Origin: Bacillota bacterium
GTDB taxonomy: Bacteria; Bacillota_I; Bacilli_A; Acholeplasmatales; Acholeplasmataceae
NCBI GenBank assembly: GCA_006226985.1
Contig: SBGC01000067.1
Coordinates: forward strand, 1 to 11,976
Direction of reading: 5' to 3'
Length of the DNA stretch: 11,976 bases
Each line of letters starts with the position of its first letter. Within the stretch, counting starts at the first letter, position 1. This document shows positions 7,007-11,976 of this stretch, one piece after another. Below the pieces are notes generated by a model that was not told the DNA's origin, ran no database searches, and saw nothing but the letters and a program-made list of their open reading frames with translations. Made by a program: the position numbers and the translations under genes.

Positions 7007-7693
7007 TTATAAAACTTTATCTGTCGTGATATAGTCAATACCTATTTTTTCAAGTTGCTTAGCTGTTGATTTTTTGTTAACTGTAAAGGTTGCTATTTCA
7101 AAACCCTTTTTCTTCAATTTAGCGATAAGAGTCGGCTTGAATGAATCCTTTTGTATTGAAACATCAATGCTATTGACTCTTAAATCATAAATAAGTGTAT
7201 CTGTGACTTTGTCTGTTAAAAACTGTAATGAAACATCTGAAATAGCTCTAAGATATTTTAAATAACTTAGGTTGAACGAAATTAGAATAATCTTTACTGT
7301 AGGATAATGTTCAAATATCTCCAGTAACTTTTGGAGATTTTCCATGTCCTGTACATACTTGATTTCGATGATTGCTGCTTTTTGATATTCTTCACAAATC
7401 GATAAGTAGTCAGTTAATAGTGGAATGGTCTGATTGGGAAAAGTCTTTACTTTCGAACCTGTTTTAATCAGATACTTTTGGAGTTCTTGATAGGTCGTTT
7501 CTTTAACCTTTATATCCATTTTTGCCATTCTTTTTAGATCATCATCATGAAAAACAATAAATTGATGATCTATTGTTTCATGAACATCACATTCAATACC
7601 GAAAAAGCGTTCTTCTTTGGCTGCAAGTAAGAAACTTGCGATTGTATTTTCGGGTGCTTGTGATGATAACCCTCGATGTGCGATATATTTCAT
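7007..7693 (-). CDS. glycerophosphodiester phosphodiesterase (GDPD/UgpQ family)
   Basis: This 228-residue enzyme should hydrolyse glycerophosphodiesters to glycerol 3-phosphate and an alcohol. It begins at the start of the TIM barrel with MKYIAHRGLSSQAPENT, H6 and R7 being the first catalytic pair and E15 following. GIECDVHE (32-39) supplies the metal ligands E34 and D36, and IVFHDDDL (46-53) the second catalytic His, H49. AIIEIK and, at the end, GIDYITTDK fit the family. The length is typical for cytoplasmic UgpQ-like members and there is no signal peptide. I chose the ATG at 7693 rather than an in-frame ATG at 7705, because GAGGTT (7698-7703) overlaps the upstream ATG and sits at the right distance from the downstream one. 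It is the first gene of a two-gene unit with the lipoprotein protease. A role in phospholipid headgroup turnover is the usual expectation. Confidence 0.92.
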   Translation of the reverse strand: MKYIAHRGLSSQAPENTIASFLLAAKEERFFGIECDVHETIDHQFIVFHDDDLKRMAKMDIKVKETTYQELQKYLIKTGSKVKTFPNQTIPLLTDYLSICEEYQKAAIIEIKYVQDMENLQKLLEIFEHYPTVKIILISFNLSYLKYLRAISDVSLQFLTDKVTDTLIYDLRVNSIDVSIQKDSFKPTLIAKLKKKGFEIATFTVNKKSTAKQLEKIGIDYITTDKVL

Positions 7694-7726
7694 AATGAAC
7701 CTCATATTTTTGCAGGATATACGTTT

Positions 7727-7735
7727 ATTCTAACA
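7727..7735 (-). promoter_or_regulatory. extended -10 promoter of the phosphodiesterase-protease unit
   Basis: The minus strand reads TGTTAGAAT, a TGn extended -10 with one change from TATAAT. It lies about 34 bases before the chosen start codon at 7693. No strong -35 is visible. Confidence 0.45.
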
Positions 7736-7787
7736 CAATTATGATAAACATGTTTGATGATTTACTTAAACTTACATGTTCTTTTAT

Positions 7788-8789
7788 TTAAGACTTCTTA
7801 CCTCGGATATATTGCTCAGGATATGTAATATCTATATTAAAGTCCTTTGCTTTGTTGATGACAAGATAGGGATCTCTAAGTAAAACTCTACCAAGATAAA
7901 CTAAATCACATGACTTAGATGATACTGCATATTCTGCAAGTTCTAATTCAGTGACTAATCCACCACCAATCGTAGGTAAACCTGTCAATGCTTTTACTTT
8001 TTTTGCGAGTTCTAATTGATATCCTGCATATGCTGGTATTTTGACTAATACATTACCACCTGATGAAACATCAATTAAGTCTAATCCGAGATGTTTCACA
8101 CGATTAATCGCTTCACTGATTGTTTCAGGTGTGACACCACCCTCGATATATTCATGTGCTGAAATTCTTAAAGCAAGCACTTTTTCTTTTGGCCAAACCT
8201 TTGTAATAGCTTCAACAACTTCATATAAAAAGCGGGTTCCATCTTTGTATTCATCTGTTCTTTTATTTGATAAAGGTGATAAAAATTGAAAAATTAAATA
8301 GCCATGAGCACCATGAATTTCAAGTAAATCATAACCAGCTTGATCAGCTCTTCTCGCAGCCTCTTGAAATGCTAGAACAACATCTTGAATGTCTTTTTTT
8401 GTCATTTCTGCTGGTGTTTTATAATCACCACCATAACCTAATGCACTGGGTCCAACCGGATGATCGACTTTCGCTTTACGACCAGCATGATTGATTTGTA
8501 TACCTGCTACTGCACCAAATTCTTTGATGATCGATGCTACCTGTTTTAACCCTGGTATATGTGCATCATCCCAAATACCTAAGTCATGTGTTGTAATTCT
8601 GCCATCTGGTAACACTGAAGTTGATTCTTGGATAATCAGTCCAACACCTCCTATCGCTCTTGCTTGATAATGAGCGATATGGAAAGGAGTCACTTTACCG
8701 TCTTCTTTTGCACTATACATACACATAGGTGGCATCACCACGCGATTTTTTAAATGGATATTTTTTAGCTCAAATGATTGAAATAACAT
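7788..8789 (-). CDS. Old Yellow Enzyme family NADPH-dependent flavin oxidoreductase (YqjM type)
   Basis: This is a 333-residue FMN enzyme that reduces electrophilic C=C bonds, as B. subtilis YqjM/NamA does. MLFQSFELKNIHLKNRVVMP (1-20) runs into MCMYS (22-26), whose C23 and Y25 are hallmarks of the YqjM-like class. TPFHIAHY (34-41), GIQINHAGRKA (96-106), EIHGAHGYL (157-165) with H159 and H162 as substrate-binding pair, FLSPLSNKRTDEY (169-181) and LGRVLLRDP near the C-terminus all fit. The start at 8789 follows AGGAGA at the right spacing; an in-frame ATG at 8825 has no ribosome binding site. One oddity is that the segment after RTDEY, commonly GGSxENRxRF in relatives, is shortened here to KDGTRF with no sign of a frameshift. 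It is a single-gene unit. The likely role is detoxification of quinones or enals. Confidence 0.92.
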   Translation of the reverse strand: MLFQSFELKNIHLKNRVVMPPMCMYSAKEDGKVTPFHIAHYQARAIGGVGLIIQESTSVLPDGRITTHDLGIWDDAHIPGLKQVASIIKEFGAVAGIQINHAGRKAKVDHPVGPSALGYGGDYKTPAEMTKKDIQDVVLAFQEAARRADQAGYDLLEIHGAHGYLIFQFLSPLSNKRTDEYKDGTRFLYEVVEAITKVWPKEKVLALRISAHEYIEGGVTPETISEAINRVKHLGLDLIDVSSGGNVLVKIPAYAGYQLELAKKVKALTGLPTIGGGLVTELELAEYAVSSKSCDLVYLGRVLLRDPYLVINKAKDFNIDITYPEQYIRGKKS

Positions 8790-8812
8790 AATAGTCTCCT
8801 TTAAGATGATTA

Positions 8813-8829
8813 TTGTATACCTCATACAA
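8813..8829. promoter_or_regulatory. perfect 6-5-6 inverted repeat in the OYE leader, candidate operator
   Basis: TTGTAT-acctc-ATACAA is a perfect inverted repeat of six-base arms around five bases. It lies downstream of a TATAAT (8840-8845) and upstream of the ribosome binding site of the oxidoreductase gene. The position would let a bound dimeric regulator block transcription. No U-tract follows, so it is not a terminator. The regulator is not in the window. Confidence 0.4.
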
Positions 8830-8839
8830 CTCTAGTACC

Positions 8840-8845
8840 ATTATA
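8840..8845 (-). promoter_or_regulatory. predicted -10 of the OYE-type oxidoreductase gene
   Basis: TATAAT on the minus strand lies about 50 bases before the chosen start codon. The -35 region would fall within or next to the terminator of the preceding gene and is weak. The expected start point is about 8833, just before the inverted repeat. Confidence 0.4.
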
Positions 8846-8850
8846 TAATA

Positions 8851-8872
8851 GAAAACACCTTTTTTAAGGGTG
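8851..8872 (-). terminator. rho-independent terminator after the 115-residue membrane protein gene
   Basis: On the minus strand CACCCTT (8872-8866), loop AAA and AAAGGTG (8862-8856) pair with one C-A mismatch, followed by TTTTCTATT. It begins two bases after the stop codon of the membrane protein gene. Confidence 0.75.
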
Positions 8873-8873
8873 C

Positions 8874-9221
8874 CTATGATTTTTCATTATATTTTTGGTT
8901 AAGTTCTTTCCATTTTTCTTTTAAATTCACTTTATATGATTGATCGAGCAAAAGATATCTTTGGATAAACATTGCTGTGATTAGAATAAGTGGAATTAGC
9001 GGTGTCCCTGGACCAAACCAAAAAAGTATCGCTGCTGTACCGGAGCCAATTAACCATGCATTTTTTGTTAATATACCTAATACAAAAAAGATGACAGCCC
9101 AGCCATGAAATAGCATGTAAGAGATGAATAGTGATATCATTCCTCTAATGCTTTTCATACTTTTGATGACTTCCCATACCATGATGAAGAAGTTTTTCCA
9201 AAATCTCATAAATTTGTTCAT
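8874..9221 (-). CDS. uncharacterised small integral membrane protein
   Basis: I do not recognise the family. From the ATG at 9221 it has 115 residues, with an amphipathic aromatic N-terminus (MNKFMRFWKNFFIMVWEV) and hydrophobic segments at about 28-52, 55-70 and 75-92. The second and third segments are separated by GPGTP (70-74), a likely tight turn in or near the membrane. The C-terminal 20 residues are charged (VNLKEKWKELNQKYNEKS) and probably cytoplasmic. The frame is open further upstream, but the extension reaches a TTG inside the preceding gene and has no usable ribosome binding site, so I prefer 9221. Even this ATG lacks a good site, so the start is uncertain. It follows the 65-residue gene by 28 bases and ends at a terminator, so the two form one unit. 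Confidence 0.7.
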   Translation of the reverse strand: MNKFMRFWKNFFIMVWEVIKSMKSIRGMISLFISYMLFHGWAVIFFVLGILTKNAWLIGSGTAAILFWFGPGTPLIPLILITAMFIQRYLLLDQSYKVNLKEKWKELNQKYNEKS

Positions 9222-9249
9222 TGTATTAAAAAAAGAAACACCAATGTGT

Positions 9250-9447
9250 TTACTTTTTATGAACCTCTGGTTTAAGTTTACCTTGTTCAATCGCTTCAGG
9301 GTAAGGATAAGCTTCTTCTCTCATGCGTTTATAAAGCACATAAACTAAGCCTCTAACCACATCAATACGTGTGATTACACCAAATCCTTTTTCACCTTCA
9401 ACTTTTACTTTTTCACCAATTAAGTATGTTTCATTACTCCATGCCAT
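9250..9447 (-). CDS. 65-residue protein, probable SH3-like beta-barrel
   Basis: This small, charged, soluble protein reads like a five-stranded SH3-like barrel: IGEKVKVEGEKGFGVITRID (10-29) resembles the start of CarD/KOW-type or Tudor-like barrels, and VRGLVYVLYKR (31-41) gives the next strands. It ends with AYPYPEAIEQGKL (46-58); I recall similar YPYP/FPYP-x-A-[IF] endings from other small Firmicute barrel modules, but without a named function. The start at 9447 is chosen because GAGGTG lies 7 bases upstream; an in-frame GTG at 9456 is part of that ribosome binding site. An extended -10 lies about 22 bases before the start. It is transcribed just before a small membrane protein. The fold is inferred from strand and turn pattern only; function is unknown. 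Confidence 0.75.
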   Translation of the reverse strand: MAWSNETYLIGEKVKVEGEKGFGVITRIDVVRGLVYVLYKRMREEAYPYPEAIEQGKLKPEVHKK

Positions 9448-9461
9448 ATCAGTCACCTCAC

Positions 9462-9493
9462 AAAGTTCATTATATCATAAAATCATAAACTTT
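9462..9493. repeat. imperfect inverted repeat flanking the -10 of the 65-residue gene
   Basis: AAAGTTCAT (9462-9470) and ATAAACTTT (9485-9493) pair with one C-A mismatch across 14 bases, enclosing the extended -10. It could be an operator, but in sequence this AT-rich such repeats arise easily. Confidence 0.25.
9469..9477 (-). promoter_or_regulatory. extended -10 promoter of the 65-residue gene and membrane protein
   Basis: The minus strand reads TGATATAAT, identical to the element before the fructokinase gene. No -35 is convincing. It lies 19 bases after the stop of the HEPN-motif gene, and no clear terminator separates the two, so read-through from upstream is possible as well. Confidence 0.55.
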
Positions 9494-9495
9494 AT

Positions 9496-10560
9496 CTAGT
9501 TTTTTGGACGATAAGCACGAAGGATCGAACCGATCAAAAAGATTTTATGTGGGTTGGTTTGTGCTTTTAAAAATTGAATGAGTTTGAGTGCATCTTTACT
9601 TGGATTAAGTACCATAAGAGCTAAAAGATTTCTTTGGAAAAATGGGTCATTCATGTCATGAAGATTTTCGATAAGTTCCAATGCATCTTTTTCATTTTTT
9701 CTCATGAATTTATAAAATGCATGGAGAAGTTTAGGGATAGGTGCATATAAATCCTTACCTTTTCGATTTTCCATATTGAGTGCAATTTCATACATTTTTG
9801 AGACTTGTTGTTTGCTCATGTAAAGGATTATTTCTTGTAAATCGCTATCTTTTTCCTCCCAATTAATTAAAAGTTTTAAGAGATCGGAACGCCACATAAA
9901 GCGGTGGGATGATTGTTCTTCAAGTGCATATTCTTTTTTAAATAAATCTTGAATCTTAATTAATAAATCTAAGTTGAGCGTTTCAAATAACGTATAAATA
10001 TTTTCGGGTATATCGGTTTCTGTCGTTTCATGTTTAAGATATCTTAAAATATCGGATAAGATCATTTCTTTTTCTTGACGATATGCTTCAAGAAGGGGTC
10101 GAAACATCACATCTTTTTTTCGAATATCTAATCGATTCTTTTCATAAATATATGTTTTATAACTTAACTTTTCTTTAGATATTGAGTCTTGGTCAATTAA
10201 TGAAAATCCAATACCACCATCAGGGTATGTTCTGTGTGTGGGATGTCCAACAATATCATTACGAATATATTTTAGTTCATGAAGTGTTGGATTAATATTG
10301 ATGTTAATATGATATTTATACTGTGTAAGTCCGATTGCTAAATCATAAAGTGCATCTATCGCAACAAATAACCCTTGAAGTAAACCAAAGACATTGAGTA
10401 AGATACTCCCTTTTTCTTTTGGATCTTCAATAAGATATTTTTCGATCATTAAGTCAACATCTTGAAGCATCATAAAAGATGACTGAGCTCTAAAGCCATG
10501 TGAGTTGTTTTGATCTTTGATTTCTTGGTCAACATATGCTTTTAGTTCAAATAGACTCAT
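9496..10560 (-). CDS. uncharacterised helical protein with a HEPN-type R-N-x4-H motif
   Basis: I do not recognise this 354-residue protein by name. It is predicted to be soluble and almost wholly helical. In the N-terminal part, LLQGLFVAIDALYDLAIGL (60-78) is followed by LKYIRNDIVGHPTHR (96-110). R100-N101 and H106 fit the Rx4-6H pattern with a polar residue after the Arg that marks HEPN domains, many of which are ribonucleases of toxin-antitoxin and abortive-infection systems. Whether this is a true HEPN nuclease is inference. The C-terminal half (about 190-354) has regularly spaced helices rich in Leu, Lys and Glu, possibly a helical repeat domain. Its ATG overlaps the TGA of the preceding GGDEF/EAL-like gene as ATGA, which predicts translational coupling and a shared task. 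It may be the output or partner of that protein. Confidence 0.8.
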   Translation of the reverse strand: MSLFELKAYVDQEIKDQNNSHGFRAQSSFMMLQDVDLMIEKYLIEDPKEKGSILLNVFGLLQGLFVAIDALYDLAIGLTQYKYHINININPTLHELKYIRNDIVGHPTHRTYPDGGIGFSLIDQDSISKEKLSYKTYIYEKNRLDIRKKDVMFRPLLEAYRQEKEMILSDILRYLKHETTETDIPENIYTLFETLNLDLLIKIQDLFKKEYALEEQSSHRFMWRSDLLKLLINWEEKDSDLQEIILYMSKQQVSKMYEIALNMENRKGKDLYAPIPKLLHAFYKFMRKNEKDALELIENLHDMNDPFFQRNLLALMVLNPSKDALKLIQFLKAQTNPHKIFLIGSILRAYRPKN

Positions 10561-11976
10561 AAAGTCTCCTTTATTTTTTGAATAAGAATGCTTGCATTAA
10601 GCTGTTTATATAATGGACCTTCAAGATAGACAATACCAAGACGTTCGAGTGCTTCTTTTTGGTCTTTCGTTCGCACATTTCTGACAATAAGTGCCATATT
10701 AAAGCTTTCGAGTAGTTCTTTTACTTTTGCTAAGTAGGTGTTATGTTTTACACTCTCTTTTTTCATATCTACATGGAGTGCATGAAACGGATAATTTAAA
10801 GCCATATCAAGGGAAGTTGTATCGAGCGAGATACCATGATCGATAAGTTCTTGAATTTGAGGGGCATAATGGCTCGCTCTTAAATCCATGTCAAATTTGA
10901 TACGTAAAAATTCATACGGAATACCATATGATTTAAATAAGCCTAATAAATAGGTGTTAAATGTGTTATCTAAAAATGTTTCTCTTGAAATAGGTATCGT
11001 AAGTTTAATAAGTCTTTCCGTTTCCTTTTCAAGTTCCACGAGAAATTCAACAACTTTTTTAATATGGAATTTTTCAAGTTCAACTAGTCGATTTCGCTTT
11101 TTCGCAATAGCAATTAAGTATTTATTATCAATCGATAAATTGTGAAGTGTTAATTCACTTTCATATTGCCATACACGGTTCTTCTTAATATCCGTAATTT
11201 GATTAAAGACGAGACCTAAATGTTTATTTTCAATAGCTACATTGAGGTGATCAATCACTTGTTGTTCGAAAAGTTCGTCTTCATAGTCGCGATAAACAAA
11301 GAAAACGAATTTTTCTTCTTTATCTCTTTTCGCTTTTTCTAATGCAATATCAAGATATCTAAAAAGCTTTTCTCTATTTTTTTCAGTTGTAACAACAGGA
11401 TATCTTAAGATACCCATATTTGCGTTAAACTTCTCATATTTTAGAATCTTTGATTCATATTGATCTAAATATTTAAAATAGTCTTTGACTAATTTTGTGA
11501 CAGAACGAATATCATTTGTTGGAACAATCACCATGATTTGATGATAATCAAAGCGATAAGTCTTGCCTTCGTGAAAGAATTTTTTCGTATGCTGCGCAAA
11601 TTCTTTAAAAAACTGAATCACCTTATCTGTTCCATAAATGTGTTTAAGTGTATCATCTAGTTCAATCAAGAAAAGGCTTGCTTTATCTTTTAATTCATCA
11701 AAGATTTCTTGAGATAAAGCATATAAATTACTTAATCCTGTTTCATGGTCAACAGTAGCTTTTTCTATTAACTCTTTTGTTTCTTCTGCTTCTTTAGTTT
11801 GATCGAAAAATAAGCTCATAACGACAATTTCATCTCCTATTTTTAAACTATATAGCTTTTCTAGGATGTGTTTTTCTTGATAACGATAGATTAACTCAGA
11901 TGTTAAACCTGGTTTGGCAAGTAATTTAAAGATGGTATCTTTATATAAATGAACATATTCATAAGATACATCTCTT
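10557..11976 (-). CDS. PAS-(degenerate GGDEF)-(degenerate EAL) protein, 5' part outside the window
   Basis: The frame is open from the window edge (last 52 codons 11820-11976) through an internal ATG at 11819, and the upstream residues run into IVVMSLFFDQTKEAEETKEL, the usual end of a PAS domain and linker. The gene therefore extends beyond the window. Numbering from that Met, DHETGLSNLYAL (24-35) is the GGDEF-domain start (D-x-x-TGL-x-N). The active-site loop GGDEF is replaced by DYHQI (91-95, after YRF). An EAL-like domain covers about 185-420: YESEL (219-223) replaces EAL-L, SLDTTSLD (331-338) the DDFGTG region, HVDMKKE (349-355) the K-x-D region, and RNVRT (380-384) the EGVET motif. Both domains should be catalytically inactive, so the protein is probably a receptor or scaffold. 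It is not visibly a membrane protein in this part. The stop TGA overlaps the next start. Confidence in the fold is high; ligand binding is open. Confidence 0.85.
   Translation of the reverse strand, partial: RDVSYEYVHLYKDTIFKLLAKPGLTSELIYRYQEKHILEKLYSLKIGDEIVVMSLFFDQTKEAEETKELIEKATVDHETGLSNLYALSQEIFDELKDKASLFLIELDDTLKHIYGTDKVIQFFKEFAQHTKKFFHEGKTYRFDYHQIMVIVPTNDIRSVTKLVKDYFKYLDQYESKILKYEKFNANMGILRYPVVTTEKNREKLFRYLDIALEKAKRDKEEKFVFFVYRDYEDELFEQQVIDHLNVAIENKHLGLVFNQITDIKKNRVWQYESELTLHNLSIDNKYLIAIAKKRNRLVELEKFHIKKVVEFLVELEKETERLIKLTIPISRETFLDNTFNTYLLGLFKSYGIPYEFLRIKFDMDLRASHYAPQIQELIDHGISLDTTSLDMALNYPFHALHVDMKKESVKHNTYLAKVKELLESFNMALIVRNVRTKDQKEALERLGIVYLEGPLYKQLNASILIQKIKETL

Noticed and set aside
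7740..7780. AACATG...CATGTT inverted repeat after the oxidoreductase stop as a terminator
   Set aside because: The stem is short and bulged, the loop is long, and no T-run follows on the minus strand; in this AT-rich stretch it can arise by chance.
8041..8494. open frames on the plus strand inside the oxidoreductase gene
   Set aside because: They lie fully opposite a strongly supported gene, have no ribosome binding sites, and their translations are low in complexity and unlike any protein family.
10954..11145. plus-strand Ser/Phe-rich open frame inside the GGDEF/EAL-like gene
   Set aside because: It is antisense to a gene with recognisable domains, and its composition is what antisense of a Lys/Glu-rich protein gives.
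1..11976. CRISPR arrays, tRNA or rRNA genes, insertion sequences
   Set aside because: No regularly spaced repeats, no transposase-like frames and no recognisable RNA genes were found on either strand.

Overview
The window is a gene-dense, AT-rich stretch in which every gene I can support lies on the minus strand, so transcription runs from high to low coordinates. Two genes end in TGA (the GGDEF/EAL-like protein and the two-helix membrane protein), and Trp is encoded by TGG throughout, so the genetic code is the standard one. Low GC, a surface lipoprotein protease, GAGGT-type ribosome binding sites, extended -10 promoters (TGnTATAAT) and a GH94 phosphorylase together suggest an Acholeplasma-like Mollicute (Acholeplasmatales or Izemoplasmatales) or a related low-GC Firmicute. 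This assignment is inference; no rRNA or marker gene is present.

Right part (about 8850-11976). A 5'-truncated gene encodes the end of a PAS-like domain followed by degenerate GGDEF and EAL domains. It overlaps by ATGA with a helical protein of unknown function that carries a HEPN-type R-N-x4-H motif. After these come a 65-residue, probably SH3-like protein and a 115-residue membrane protein, closed by a terminator.

Middle part (about 3600-8850). There are four short units: an Old Yellow Enzyme of the YqjM type with a perfect inverted repeat in its leader; a glycerophosphodiester phosphodiesterase plus a lipoprotein serine protease with a terminator; a PfkB-family fructokinase; and a peptidase-E-like protein coupled to a two-helix membrane protein with a terminator.

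Left part (1-3590). A sugar-phosphorolysis operon runs from a GH94 glycoside phosphorylase, through a small cupin that overlaps it by 14 bases, to a LacI-family repressor with a TTG start that runs off the window. A perfect 18-bp palindrome with a central CG lies between the predicted promoter and the ribosome binding site of the phosphorylase, and a second CG-centred site overlaps the -35. The simplest reading is that the LacI protein represses its own operon and releases it when the cognate sugar is present. The phosphorylase would then cleave an imported disaccharide or oligosaccharide with phosphate in the cytoplasm. The substrate cannot be read from the sequence, and no transporter is inside the window.

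The most interesting regions are the coupled degenerate GGDEF-EAL/HEPN-like pair and the phosphorylase-cupin-LacI operon with its operator. Three starts were moved downstream because the usual ribosome binding site overlaps or follows the more distal start codon, and one gene was extended to the window edge because its reading frame stays open with PAS-like sequence.
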